Of a DNA stretch of 64,000 nt, positions 1 to 8,818 are shown in pieces (positions within the stretch are counted from its first letter, which is position 1; each line of letters opens with the position of its first letter). Below the pieces are notes generated by a model. It was not told where the DNA came from and ran no database searches. It was given only the letters and a program-made list of their open reading frames with translations. The position numbers and the translations under genes were made by a program. The stretch lies in NCBI GenBank assembly GCA_027587225.1, contig JAPDDQ010000001.1, forward strand, positions 124,001 to 188,000, written 5' to 3'. The stretch is from Solirubrobacter taibaiensis. Its GTDB lineage: Bacteria; Actinomycetota; Thermoleophilia; Solirubrobacterales; Solirubrobacteraceae.

Positions 1-1
1 G

Positions 2-613
2 AGCTACCGCGACGGAGACAGCGAGCTCCTGCTCATGAACGCCGACGGCTCGAACGTCCGCCAGCTCACGAACAACACGAACTGGGAGGAAGGTCCGGCC
101 TGGTCACCGGACGGCACCCGGCTCGCGTTCACGCGCGCCTACGACAACTTCAACTTCGATATCTGGACGATGAAGCTCGACGGCACGGAGCAGCGGCAGC
201 TGACGACCAGCCTGGTGCCCGAGGAGTCACCCGACTGGGGCCGCAACCCGGGCCCGGCAACGGTCGGCGGCACCGTGCCGGCGACGCTCGCGCTCTCGCT
301 GGCCGGGCCTGTGAGCCTCGGCACCTTCATCCCGGGCATCGCCCGCGAGTACACGGCCTCGACCACCGCCACCGTCACGTCGACGGCCGGGTCCGCGACG
401 CTGAGCGTCTCCGCCCCGGGCCATCTGACCAACGGCACGTTCACCCTCCCGCAACCGCTGCAGGTATCCATGAGTCCCATGGCCTGGACCGGCCCGGTCT
501 CGAACGCGGGGGTGGCGATCGCGTTCAAGCAGGCGATCGGCGCCACCGACCCGCTGCGCACCGGCACCTACACCAAGACGCTCACGTTCACGCTGGCCAC
601 GACCGAGCCCTAA
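2..613 (+). CDS. TolB-like PD40 beta-propeller protein, 5' end missing
   Basis: The reading frame is open from base 2, so the N-terminus lies outside the window. The visible part starts with two PD40/TolB-type propeller blades, each with a WSPDG- or SPDWG-like turn and a following QLT strand, which is typical of secreted or periplasmic TolB-like proteins. From about position 250 a separate C-terminal domain of about 115 residues begins, rich in Ser, Thr, Ala and Gly. It resembles the C-terminus of the LVIVD protein at 1752-3941, which lies in the opposite orientation. A secreted or surface location is inferred from the family. The biological role is unknown. Confidence 0.75.
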   Translation, partial: SYRDGDSELLLMNADGSNVRQLTNNTNWEEGPAWSPDGTRLAFTRAYDNFNFDIWTMKLDGTEQRQLTTSLVPEESPDWGRNPGPATVGGTVPATLALSLAGPVSLGTFIPGIAREYTASTTATVTSTAGSATLSVSAPGHLTNGTFTLPQPLQVSMSPMAWTGPVSNAGVAIAFKQAIGATDPLRTGTYTKTLTFTLATTEP

Positions 614-625
614 CCTGGTGCGCGC

Positions 626-1189
626 ATGGCCGACCGCATGCGCGCATCCGACGCCGAACGTGAGGAGACCGTGGCGCTTCTCCGCCACGCCGTGGGCGAG
701 GGCCGGTTGGACATGGAGGAGTTCACGGACCGCACCACACGTGCGTACGTGGCCAAGACGCGGGGCGAGCTGCTGGAGTTGATCGACGATATCCCGAGCG
801 CGCAGCTCGCGCCGCCGGCCCCGCCCCCCGAGAAACGCCTGCCGAAGGCGCCCGGCCGCGTGGGCTTCACGGCCCGGTGGCTCGCGCCCGCCCGCCGCAC
901 GCAGGCCGCGGCCGACCTGATCGAGTACGTCGCGCCGCCTATCCGCGCGCACGGCTACACGATGGAGCGCTGCACCGAGGCGAACATCGTCTTCGCGCGC
1001 GAGCACCGGCCCACGTGGACGTACCTGGTCGCGATCCTGCTGCTCCCGGTGGGGCTGCTCGCGCTGCTGCACAAGGTGCGCGAGGAGATCGTGTTCGACC
1101 TCCACGAGCGCGACGGCAAGACGATGATCAACGTGAGCGGCCGGGCGCCGCTGGCGATCAGGCGCGCGCTGAGCGAACTCGAGCGCTGA
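626..1189 (+). CDS. DUF1707 (SHOCT-like) domain membrane protein
   Basis: The N-terminal 55 residues match the DUF1707 pattern seen in many actinobacterial proteins: an opening of the RASDAERE kind, then a helix containing GRLDMEEF, then an R-x-x-x-A-Y-x-A-K-T segment. The family is thought to act at the membrane, but its function is unknown. A Pro-rich linker follows. One hydrophobic helix at about residues 134-152 is bordered by basic and acidic residues. The gene starts 12 bases after the preceding stop codon, and its last 32 bases overlap the convergent idi gene on the other strand. No enzymatic motif is visible. Confidence 0.75.
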   Translation: MADRMRASDAEREETVALLRHAVGEGRLDMEEFTDRTTRAYVAKTRGELLELIDDIPSAQLAPPAPPPEKRLPKAPGRVGFTARWLAPARRTQAAADLIEYVAPPIRAHGYTMERCTEANIVFAREHRPTWTYLVAILLLPVGLLALLHKVREEIVFDLHERDGKTMINVSGRAPLAIRRALSELER

Positions 1190-1688
1190 CGATCTCCCAC
1201 GCCGGCGGGAACCATGCGGTGAACTCCTCCTCGCGGGCGCGAGCGATCCACTCGTCGAGCTCGTCGAGCGGGACGAAGCGCCACTCCATGACCTCGTCCG
1301 GGTCGGGCGAGGGGTCGATGGAGATCTCGGTCACGAGCAGGTGGTCGAGCTCGTTCTCGACAAGGTCGGCGAGCTCCGCGCGGTAGCGCAGGATCCCGAC
1401 CTCCTCGAGCGCGTTCGCTTCGATCCCGAGCTCTTCCGCGAAGCGCCGCGTGGCGGCGTCCTCGGTGGTCTCGCCCGGCCGCGGGTGCCCGCAGGCGGAG
1501 TTCGTCCACAGCCCGGGAGAGTGGTACTTGCCCAGCGCGCGGCGCTGCAGCAGCAGCGCACCGGCCGGGTTGAAGGCGAAGACCGAGAACGCTCGGTGCA
1601 GCGCACCGGACTGGTGCACGGCGAGCTTCTCGCCGACCCCCAGCTCGCGGTCTTCCTCGTCGATCAGCACCACGTTCTCCTCGGACAC
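1158..1688 (-). CDS. idi: Isopentenyl-diphosphate delta-isomerase, type 1
   Basis: This Nudix-fold enzyme interconverts isopentenyl and dimethylallyl diphosphate for isoprenoid synthesis in the cytosol. With the start at GTG 1688 the protein has 176 residues, normal for type 1 enzymes. The catalytic Cys lies at residue 66 in TNSACGHP. Metal-binding His24, His31 and His68, the Glu pair in RRFAEELG and the ENELDH motif (Glu111, Glu113) fall where the E. coli enzyme has them. A longer reading frame opens with TTG at 1718, but that codon is inside a hairpin loop, so the GTG, which has an AGGG ahead of it, is preferred. The 3' end overlaps the convergent DUF1707 gene. Confidence 0.92.
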   Translation of the reverse strand: MSEENVVLIDEEDRELGVGEKLAVHQSGALHRAFSVFAFNPAGALLLQRRALGKYHSPGLWTNSACGHPRPGETTEDAATRRFAEELGIEANALEEVGILRYRAELADLVENELDHLLVTEISIDPSPDPDEVMEWRFVPLDELDEWIARAREEEFTAWFPPAWEIVSARVRSARA

Positions 1689-1701
1689 GAGGAAGACCCT
1701 A

Positions 1702-1733
1702 CCGAGGTCCGGGGCCAATACCCCGGACCTCGG
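1702..1733 (-). terminator. Perfect 13-bp hairpin between the LVIVD gene and idi
   Basis: Bases 1702-1714 and 1721-1733 form a perfect 13-bp GC-rich stem with a 6-base loop. It lies 18 bases past the stop of the LVIVD gene and 13 bases before the preferred idi start. No T-run follows on either strand, so it may be a weak or factor-assisted terminator, or a leader structure affecting idi. The symmetry is seen directly; the function is inferred. Confidence 0.5.
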
Positions 1734-1751
1734 CCGAACGTACGACTAGGC

Positions 1752-3941
1752 CTACGGCGTGTTCGTCGCCAGGGTGAACGTCAGCGACTTGCTGTACGTG
1801 CCCGTGCGCAACGCGTCGCCTGAGTTGACCTGCTGCTTGAACGTGATCGCGGGCTGGTCGTTGGAGACCGGGCCCGTGTACGTCTTGACCACGCCGAGGC
1901 CCTGCAGCGGCTGCGGCAGGAAGAACGCCCCGTTGACCAGGTGGCCCGGGGTGGTGCCCGTGTCGGCCACCGACAGCGTCGCCTCACCCGCGGTGGAGAT
2001 GACGTTGGCGGTCGTGGAAGCCGTGTACTCCTTCGCGACGCCCGGCGTGAACGTGCCGAACGTGGCCGGAGCGCCCATCGACAGCGACAGCGTGGGGGCG
2101 ACCGTGGCGCCCGCGCCACCGGTGACGGCGGTCGAGTTGACCATGTAGTTCACGGTCTTGACCGTCGTGTTGCCGGCCTTGTCCACGGCGGTGACCGTGA
2201 AGGACGCGTAGCCGATCTTCGACGTGTCGACGTTGGTCACCGACGCGGTGCACGAGTCGACGCCCAGGCCCTGGTCGGCGCACGCGAACGCGGCTGGGAC
2301 GGCAGAGCCCTGCAGGTAGCCGGCGCCCTCGTTGGTCGACGTGACCGTCGGGGCGGCGTTGTCGGCCGCGATCGCGCCGATCTGCGTCTGCGGGTTCGAG
2401 TACGCGACCGTGTTCGCGCGGTCGGTGAACGAGTTGTCGAGATCCCAGACCATGAGGCCGCGGTAGATGTCGGCCTCGTAGATCTTGCCGTTGTACCAGT
2501 AGGTCGACCAGTCGCCGCCGTCCGGGTAGCCGTCGCCGCCGTACGTGGTGGTGCGGGGCAGCGGCTTCGGGTCGGCGTAGGCGATGACCTTCGGCGCAGC
2601 GGGCTGCGAGAAGTCGATCACGTTGATGCCGGCCTGGTAGTTGCCGGACACGATGAAGTTGCCGCCCTTGGTCGGCACGGTGTTGAAGTTGTGCCAGGTG
2701 CAGTTCTCGGTGTTGTTCTGGGCGCGCGGCATCAAGAGCGTCGAGATCGTCTCGCCGGTCGCGGCGTTCAGGACGAACAGCGACTTGTTCAGCGTCGAGC
2801 TCGTGGTCTGGCAGTTCGGCGCGACGCCGCCGCCCGGCTCATGGCCGAACGCGACCGTCGTGCCGTCGTAGCTGAAGGCGGCCGAGTGGCCGGTGCCGAC
2901 GCCGAGCGAGCGCGACCACAGCTGGATCGGGTTCTCGACGCCGCCCGGCAGCGTCGGGTCGATCGTGGCGTCGAACTTGAACAGCGTGATGCCGTTGCCG
3001 CCCGCGCAGGACGCCAGGCTGTTCGCGCCGTTGATGAAGACCGTGTTGTCGTGGCACTGGCGGCCGGCCGGCGCCTGCTTGACGTACTCGGCCTGCGTCG
3101 GGTCCGAGATCTTGATCTTCAGGACATCCATCCACGTGCACGTGCCGGAAGAGCCGCCGTTGTAGATGTAGAGCGCGTCGCGCTCCGGCAGCGGCACGGC
3201 CGTGGCGGTGTGCGAGCCGCAGCCCTTGCGCGGCACGTCCTGCGTCGAGAAGCGCAGACCCTGCTTGCCGTTGGCCGGGTCGTTGCCGACGTCGATCATC
3301 ACCGGGTTCGCCGGGTCGGTGATGTCGAAGAGGTGGACGCCCTCGAAGCCTTGGCCGACGAGCGTGCCGCCGCAGGACTGCGTCGCGGCGCCGGCGGCGC
3401 TGGTCGCGGAGTCCCACGAGCGGACGAGGATGTTCCCGTAGACGATGAGGTCGCCCTGGGAGGTCGTGCAGCTCTTGTTGAGGTGGACCTTCTGCGGGCT
3501 CGCGGGGTTCGTGACGTCGTAGACGACGAAGCCGTCGTTGGTGCCCATGAAGGCGTAGTTGCCCTTGAACGCCAGGTCTGAGTTGTACGGGGCGGGCAGG
3601 TACGGGATCACGTTCGCCCCGTAGCCGACCGGCGTCATGTTCGGCGTGAACTCGAACTCGCTCACCATCTGCTCGAACGTCGGGTCGTCGGCGATGGTCA
3701 CGCCCGCGGCCGCCGCCTTGGCCGCCGTCGACGTGACGGGACCGCCCTCGCCGGAGCACTCGTGCTCGACGTGCACGGGGCGCATGCCGACCCAGGTCGC
3801 GCTGTTCACCGACAGGAAGCTGCTCGCCACCTTCGCGTTCGCCCCCGCACACGGGTGCGCGACGGCCGACGCCGGCGCGAACAGCGCCACGGCCGCCACT
3901 GCCCCGGCTCCCGCCAGGACCCCTCTCAACCCTCTACTCAT
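1752..3941 (-). CDS. Secreted LVIVD-repeat beta-propeller protein with Ig-like and C-terminal paralogous domains
   Basis: The protein begins with a signal peptide: an Arg-containing start, a hydrophobic Ala/Val-rich core and an ASA-like cleavage site before AHPC, around residues 1-30. The central part, about residues 100-480, carries LVIVD-type propeller repeats such as VYDVTNPASP, LFDITDPANP and VIDFSQPAAPK, known from surface proteins of unclear function. An Ig-like domain with two Cys follows, opening with APTVTS. The last 115 residues resemble the C-terminus of the TolB-like protein at the window's left edge. ATG 3941 has a GAGGAG site 8 bases upstream. An in-frame GTG at 3959, also with a good ribosome-binding site, would add six residues. 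Confidence 0.85.
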   Translation of the reverse strand: MSRGLRGVLAGAGAVAAVALFAPASAVAHPCAGANAKVASSFLSVNSATWVGMRPVHVEHECSGEGGPVTSTAAKAAAAGVTIADDPTFEQMVSEFEFTPNMTPVGYGANVIPYLPAPYNSDLAFKGNYAFMGTNDGFVVYDVTNPASPQKVHLNKSCTTSQGDLIVYGNILVRSWDSATSAAGAATQSCGGTLVGQGFEGVHLFDITDPANPVMIDVGNDPANGKQGLRFSTQDVPRKGCGSHTATAVPLPERDALYIYNGGSSGTCTWMDVLKIKISDPTQAEYVKQAPAGRQCHDNTVFINGANSLASCAGGNGITLFKFDATIDPTLPGGVENPIQLWSRSLGVGTGHSAAFSYDGTTVAFGHEPGGGVAPNCQTTSSTLNKSLFVLNAATGETISTLLMPRAQNNTENCTWHNFNTVPTKGGNFIVSGNYQAGINVIDFSQPAAPKVIAYADPKPLPRTTTYGGDGYPDGGDWSTYWYNGKIYEADIYRGLMVWDLDNSFTDRANTVAYSNPQTQIGAIAADNAAPTVTSTNEGAGYLQGSAVPAAFACADQGLGVDSCTASVTNVDTSKIGYASFTVTAVDKAGNTTVKTVNYMVNSTAVTGGAGATVAPTLSLSMGAPATFGTFTPGVAKEYTASTTANVISTAGEATLSVADTGTTPGHLVNGAFFLPQPLQGLGVVKTYTGPVSNDQPAITFKQQVNSGDALRTGTYSKSLTFTLATNTP

Positions 3942-4057
3942 CCCAACTGCTCCTCTCACGGAAAGCTCCTCCTTAAAGGCGAGCTAACCAAGTTCTCATG
4001 CGGCTGGATAGGGCGTTGGGTGTGCACGTCTCTGCACGTTGCGATGATGCGGGAGCG

Positions 4058-4870
4058 ATGACCGATCCTCCCCTGACGCCGCGTGAGGCCATCGTTGCGA
4101 TGCGCATCCATGCGCCCACCGAACGAAATCCCAAGCTCTCGCGCTTTCTCGAGGCCGCGAACAACAGCGTCAAGTTGAAGGCCCGCTGGCACGTCCAGCA
4201 GGTCACGGCGCTGCGGATGGACATGAACGACCACTCGTGGGTCCACCTGCAGATCGTGCTCAACCGCGCGCTGCACCTGTTCCGGCTGCTGCACCGCGCG
4301 GGGCTGGAGTCAGCGATGGAATCCGACTACTCGATGTCCCACAAGGACGCCGAGGTCGTCATCGCGGGTGGCTGCCTGCTGCACGACCTCGGGATGTCGA
4401 TCCATCGCGTGGACCACGAGGTCTACAGCCTCCACCTGGCCGCCGACCTCCTCGACGACCTGCTCGCGGAGGCCTACGAGGAGCCGGAGCGGACCGTTGT
4501 CTCGGCGGAGATCACCCACGCCATCATCGGGCACCGCAAGGGCGGGCGCCCGCTGACGCTCGAGGCCGGCGTCGTGCGCGTCGCGGACGCGCTGGACATG
4601 GAGCACGGCCGCTCCCGCGTGGCGTTCGAGACCAGCCTGCCGAACATCCACTCGCTGTCGGCGGCCGCGATCGACGAGGTCCGGATCGTCCCCGGCGAGC
4701 AGCGCGCCGTGCGCGTCGAGGTGGCGATGAACAACTCCGCGGGCGTGTTCCAGCTCGACGAGCTGATGGCCACGAAACTGCGTGGATCCGGCCTAGAACC
4801 TCACGTTGAGCTGATCGCGCGGATCGAAGCCGAGCACGAAAAGCGATTGCTCAAGGTTTACCAGATATAG
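4058..4870 (+). CDS. HD-domain phosphohydrolase-like protein
   Basis: The 270-residue protein contains the HD-superfamily signature. A conserved His lies in the helix near residue 63, the metal-binding His-Asp pair is at residues 109-110 (CLLHDLGMS), and a downstream Asp in the VADALD segment is at about residues 177-180. The superfamily hydrolyses phosphate esters of nucleotides and other substrates; the substrate here cannot be read from the sequence. The C-terminal 85 residues look like an additional alpha/beta domain. ATG 4058 is preceded by GGGAG at short spacing; an upstream in-frame ATG at 3998 lacks a clear ribosome-binding site. The gene stands alone, divergent from the LVIVD gene. 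Confidence 0.8.
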   Translation: MTDPPLTPREAIVAMRIHAPTERNPKLSRFLEAANNSVKLKARWHVQQVTALRMDMNDHSWVHLQIVLNRALHLFRLLHRAGLESAMESDYSMSHKDAEVVIAGGCLLHDLGMSIHRVDHEVYSLHLAADLLDDLLAEAYEEPERTVVSAEITHAIIGHRKGGRPLTLEAGVVRVADALDMEHGRSRVAFETSLPNIHSLSAAAIDEVRIVPGEQRAVRVEVAMNNSAGVFQLDELMATKLRGSGLEPHVELIARIEAEHEKRLLKVYQI

Positions 4871-4898
4871 GTGCGGCTAGACGGGGCATAGCGTCCAC

Positions 4899-5396
4899 AT
4901 GCTCCGGCCCCTGCTGCTCGCGCTTACCGCGCTGTTGTTCGCCGCCCCCGCCGCCCAGGCGTGTGTTGATCAGCCGCTCTCGAAGCCGTTCACGCCCTGG
5001 CTCGACTACGCCTGGTACCAGGCCGCGCCGCCCGATTGGGAGCTCAACGGCGCCTCGGTCGCGGCCGGCGGGCACCCCTGGGGCGGCGGTTCCGAGTCGC
5101 TCTCGATCCCCGCGGGCGCGAACGTCGTGAGCGACCCGGTGTGCATCACGCTCGCCCACCCGACGCTGCGCTTCTTCATCCGCGGCAACGGCGTGATGGC
5201 GGTGTCGATCATCGCCGAGCCCGGCTTGGAGCTGCCCGTGGGTGTGGCGCTCGGCTCAGCCTCGTGGTCGCCGTCGCCGATCGTGCTCAACGTCCTCAAC
5301 CTGCTGGGTGAGCAGGACGTGCGCTTCCGGTTCACGAGCCTGCTCGGCTCGCACCGGATCGACGACGTCTGGATCGACCCTTATTCCAAAGGCTGA
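4899..5396 (+). CDS. Small secreted protein of unknown function
   Basis: The 165-residue product has a clear signal peptide with a Leu/Ala-rich core and an A-Q-A cleavage site before a Cys at about residue 22. The rest is beta-rich and resembles a jelly-roll or carbohydrate-binding-like fold, with hydrophobic strands and many Gly and Ser turns, but no named family is recognised. Two Cys residues, one at the mature N-terminus and one in the DPVCITL segment, could form a disulfide. The last 16 bases overlap the end of the convergent phosphatase gene. Secretion is well supported; the function is not. Confidence 0.7.
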   Translation: MLRPLLLALTALLFAAPAAQACVDQPLSKPFTPWLDYAWYQAAPPDWELNGASVAAGGHPWGGGSESLSIPAGANVVSDPVCITLAHPTLRFFIRGNGVMAVSIIAEPGLELPVGVALGSASWSPSPIVLNVLNLLGEQDVRFRFTSLLGSHRIDDVWIDPYSKG

Positions 5397-7882
5397 ACGC
5401 GGATAGCAAGCAGCGCGAGGTCGTCGCGCAGCGGGTCGGGCACCTGCGTCGACAGGTGCTCGACGATCCCGCGGGCGCTGAGGCGGCGCGCGCCGGCGAC
5501 CGCGTTGTCGAGCTGCCCGGGGGTCATCACATGGGGGGCGCGCGCTTCGGTCAGGCCGTCGGTGTAGAGCACGAGCGCGTCACCGGCGGCAAGCCGCGCG
5601 GTCCGGTCGGTGGCCTCGATCTTCGGCAGCAGGCCGACGATCGTGCCGTTCGCGCCGAGCGTCTCCACGAGCCCGGTGGCGCGCAGCACGCGCGGCGGCG
5701 GGTGGCCGCCGCAGGCGACCGTGACGGTCACCTCGTCGCGGAGCTGGATGCGCGCGCACGCGAGCGTCACGAAGCGCCCGGCGTGCTGGCGCAGCATCGC
5801 CTCGTTGAGCCAGCGCAGCACGTTGGCCGGGGAGTGGTGGCGGATGACGGCGGCGCGAATCGTGTAGCGGGCGAGCGCGGTCACCGCGGCGGCCTCCGCG
5901 CCCTTGCCGCAGACGTCGCCGATGACCGCGAACCACTCGCCGCGGCCGATCGGGAACAGGTCGTAGAAGTCGCCGCCGACTTCGTTGATCTCGCCCGCCG
6001 GCCGGTACAGCGCGGCGCTGTCCAGGCCCGGGATCTCCGGCAGCTCGCGCGGGAGCAACGACTGCTGGAGCGTGTGCGCGATCGCCTCACGCTGGCGGTA
6101 GAGGCGAGCGTTCTCGACCGCGGCCCCGATCCGCAGCGCCAGCTCACCCGCGGTGGCGTGATCGACGCGGCCGCCCAGGTGCAGCGCGCCGTCGTGCAGC
6201 GGCAGGGTGAGCGCCGGATCGCCGGTTCCGGCGCCGGTCGCGGGCCGTTCGTCGAGCTCGATCACGCACACGCCGCCGAAGTGCGCGGCAGCGAGCCGAG
6301 CCACCTCCGGCAGCGTGCGGTCGAGCTGCAGCGAACCCGCGAGCACACGTGAGATCTCGGAGAGGAAGCGCTGCGCCTCCTCGGCCTGCTTGAGCTCGGT
6401 GATGTCCTCGACGACGCTGATCGCCAGGCGGGGATGCTCGCCCTCGAGCACCGGCCCCGCCTTCACGCGCGACCAGCGGTGGGCGTGCTTGACCACGAGC
6501 GGATCAGGCTGCTCGCCCTCGAACACGTGGCGGCCCGGGAGCAGCGTGGGGGCGATGCCGAGCGCGGCGCCGAGGCTGTCCGCGCCGTTGAGCAGCCGCG
6601 CCGCGGCCGCGTTGACGAACACGAGATGCCCCTCGAGGTCCTCGGCCGCGATCCCGTCCGCGACGCCCTCGAGGATCGCGCGCAGCTCTGCCTCCTTGCG
6701 GCGCATCAGCTCCTCCAGGCGGAGGTTCTCGAGCGTCACGGCCGCTTGGGCGGCGAGGTGCTCGAGCAGGTCGCGCTCGACGGCGCTGAACGGCGACTCG
6801 GCGCGCATCACGGCCAGCACATGGCTGTGCCCGACGCCGATCGCCAGCGCGTTCGCCTGCGGGGAACCGAGGGCGAGCTCGGCCAGCTCCAGCGCCGGGG
6901 CCAGGTCGCCGATGGCGAGCCGGGTGTGGAGGAGGCCGTGCTCGTCGATCTCGCTGAGACGGCCCGAGTCGGCCCGGAGCGCTTCGACCGTGGTCGCGAG
7001 CAGGACGCGTTCCAGCGCCGGTCGATCCTCGGGTTCGGCGTCCCCGCTCTGGACACGGCCGGCCTGGCGGCGCACGTCGTTCGCGCGCGCGTCCAGCGCG
7101 CGGGTGGAGCGGCGGAAGGCGCGCTCGAGCTCCAGCTCGCGCGCGATCCGCTCGGAGCGCTCCCGCGCGATCAGCCCGAGCAGCGCGGCGGGCGCGATGG
7201 CCAGCAGGTACGCGTTCTCGTAGATCTCGGAGGCGAGTACGGCCAGGAAGCCGATCGGCGCCAGCGTGGCGTCCATCAGATAGATGAGCGCGAGCACCGG
7301 CAGGAGCTCGGAGGGGAGGATGCGGGCGCCGAAGTACTCGCGCGCCGACGAGGCGCCCAGGTCGCAGGCGAACTGCGCGACGAGGGCGATGAGCAGGACC
7401 GCGAGCGTCGTCTGCTGGTCGAACAGCGCGACCGCCAGCGCCGGCCCGATCGCGTACCAGCCGTCCGCGATCACGACGGCGAGCCGCTCGGGGTGCGCGC
7501 GCCGGCGCAGCAGGTCCGGCAGTTCGCCGAGCACGCCGCCGAGGGTCACCAGCAGTGGGACGGCCGCGGCGGGCGTGAGGAACAACATCGGCACGAAGAC
7601 GATCTGCGTCGGCCGGATGAGGCCCGTCCCGAGCTGGAACCGCACGCGGCGGACGAGCGCGTACGACAAGACGAGCAGCGTGGCCGTGGTCACCGGTTCG
7701 GGCGCGGCGGTCGCCCCCATCACGGCGGCGACCAGCAGGAACACGCCCGCCGCGGCCAACTCCACTGTCCGTTCCTTGGCCGTCAGGCGCCGCGCGACCG
7801 CCGGGTTTCGGCGCTCCAGAAGCGATTCGGCGAGCTCGGCGGCCGTTCGAACGGTCCGCCTCGTCTTGAGGGCGGCACCCAT
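5381..7882 (-). CDS. Membrane-anchored GAF/PAS sensor with SpoIIE-type PP2C phosphatase domain
   Basis: The 833-residue protein has an N-terminal block of about six to seven hydrophobic segments (about 45-235), a coiled-coil stretch, a GAF-like domain, a PAS domain near residues 400-490 and a second GAF-like region. A C-terminal SpoIIE/PP2C phosphatase domain starts near residue 620. Metal-binding Asp motifs are visible: VGGDFYD, GDVCGKG and YTDGLTE. Such proteins usually dephosphorylate anti-anti-sigma factors in partner-switching cascades that control stress sigma factors. No anti-sigma kinase or STAS partner is nearby, so its partners must be elsewhere. The gene appears monocistronic and meets the small secreted-protein gene tail to tail. 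Confidence 0.87.
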   Translation of the reverse strand: MGAALKTRRTVRTAAELAESLLERRNPAVARRLTAKERTVELAAAGVFLLVAAVMGATAAPEPVTTATLLVLSYALVRRVRFQLGTGLIRPTQIVFVPMLFLTPAAAVPLLVTLGGVLGELPDLLRRRAHPERLAVVIADGWYAIGPALAVALFDQQTTLAVLLIALVAQFACDLGASSAREYFGARILPSELLPVLALIYLMDATLAPIGFLAVLASEIYENAYLLAIAPAALLGLIARERSERIARELELERAFRRSTRALDARANDVRRQAGRVQSGDAEPEDRPALERVLLATTVEALRADSGRLSEIDEHGLLHTRLAIGDLAPALELAELALGSPQANALAIGVGHSHVLAVMRAESPFSAVERDLLEHLAAQAAVTLENLRLEELMRRKEAELRAILEGVADGIAAEDLEGHLVFVNAAAARLLNGADSLGAALGIAPTLLPGRHVFEGEQPDPLVVKHAHRWSRVKAGPVLEGEHPRLAISVVEDITELKQAEEAQRFLSEISRVLAGSLQLDRTLPEVARLAAAHFGGVCVIELDERPATGAGTGDPALTLPLHDGALHLGGRVDHATAGELALRIGAAVENARLYRQREAIAHTLQQSLLPRELPEIPGLDSAALYRPAGEINEVGGDFYDLFPIGRGEWFAVIGDVCGKGAEAAAVTALARYTIRAAVIRHHSPANVLRWLNEAMLRQHAGRFVTLACARIQLRDEVTVTVACGGHPPPRVLRATGLVETLGANGTIVGLLPKIEATDRTARLAAGDALVLYTDGLTEARAPHVMTPGQLDNAVAGARRLSARGIVEHLSTQVPDPLRDDLALLAIRVQPLE

Positions 7883-7940
7883 CCCTGCGGAGTATCGGTC
7901 GTGGCGCCGCGCGATGTGTCAGTACGGAAACTAGGCGAAT

Positions 7941-8768
7941 CTAGACATGGTCAACAAACAGGTCCACCTGCGGTGTGGAGCCGGAAACGTAGGCGTACTG
8001 GTCGAAGTCGGTGACGCCCTCGGCCTGCAGGACGTCCTCGCACAAGAACGTGTTCCCGGTGCATTCGCGGCTCGGCTTCGTGAGCACGGCGTAGGCGGCG
8101 TCCGCGTAGAGCTCCGGCTTGCGCGAGACGGCCATGGCGGCGTCTCCGCCCAGGAGGTTCTGGACCGCGGCGGTCGCGATCAGCGTGCGCGGCCACAGGG
8201 CGTTGCTCGCGATCCCGTCCTCCTTGAGCTCCTCGGCCAAGCCCAGCGCGAGCAGGCTCATCCCGTACTTGGAGAGCGTGTAGCCGATGTGGCCGCCGAG
8301 CCATTTGGGCTCGAGGCTGATCGGCGGGGAGAGCGTGAGGATGTGCGGGTTCTCGGCCGCTTTCAGGTGCGGGATGCACGCGCGCGAGACCACGAACGTC
8401 CCGCGCGTGTTGATCGACTGCATCAGGTCGTAGCGGCGGACGGGGAGATCCGTCGTCCGGCTGAGGTTGATCGCGGACGCGTTGTTGACCGTGATGTCGA
8501 TCCCGCCGAACGTCTCCACGGTCTTGGCGACGGCCGCCTCGACACTGGCCTCGTCGCGGATGTCACCGACGATCGGCAGCGCCTTCCCGCCCGCCGCCTC
8601 GATCTCCTCCGCCGCCGTGTACACCGTGCCGGGCAGCTTCGGATGCGGCTCCGCGGTCTTGGCGATCAGCGCCACGTTCGCGCCGTCCCGCGCGGCCCTG
8701 AGCGCGATCTGCAGCCCGATCCCGCGGCTCGCGCCGGAGATGAACAGCGTCTTTCCGTTGAGGCTCAT
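7941..8768 (-). CDS. SDR-family NAD(P)-dependent oxidoreductase (HSDL2-like)
   Basis: This is a classical short-chain dehydrogenase with the cofactor motif SGASRGIG near residue 13, an NNAS motif and the catalytic Y-x-x-x-K in GYTLSKYG. The serine position sits in a TLSPP segment, as in the hydroxysteroid dehydrogenase-like 2 group. The C-terminal part (ALWPRTLIATAAVQN and a GNTFLCEDVL-like segment) is also typical of that group. The physiological substrate is unknown. ATG 8768 is chosen because the conserved fold begins right after it; upstream in-frame ATGs at 8780 and 8783 would add four or five residues. The gene is divergent from the cupredoxin gene. Confidence 0.88.
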   Translation of the reverse strand: MSLNGKTLFISGASRGIGLQIALRAARDGANVALIAKTAEPHPKLPGTVYTAAEEIEAAGGKALPIVGDIRDEASVEAAVAKTVETFGGIDITVNNASAINLSRTTDLPVRRYDLMQSINTRGTFVVSRACIPHLKAAENPHILTLSPPISLEPKWLGGHIGYTLSKYGMSLLALGLAEELKEDGIASNALWPRTLIATAAVQNLLGGDAAMAVSRKPELYADAAYAVLTKPSRECTGNTFLCEDVLQAEGVTDFDQYAYVSGSTPQVDLFVDHV

Positions 8769-8818
8769 GGCCCGGATCATCACGGAATAAGGCCGCCGCA
8801 GTGTGCGTCTGGTCCTGT

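Noticed and set aside
1941..3581. 546-codon plus-strand frame antisense to the LVIVD gene
   Set aside because: Its product is Arg/Val/Asp-rich with no family resemblance. It mirrors the GC-biased third positions of the real gene on the other strand.
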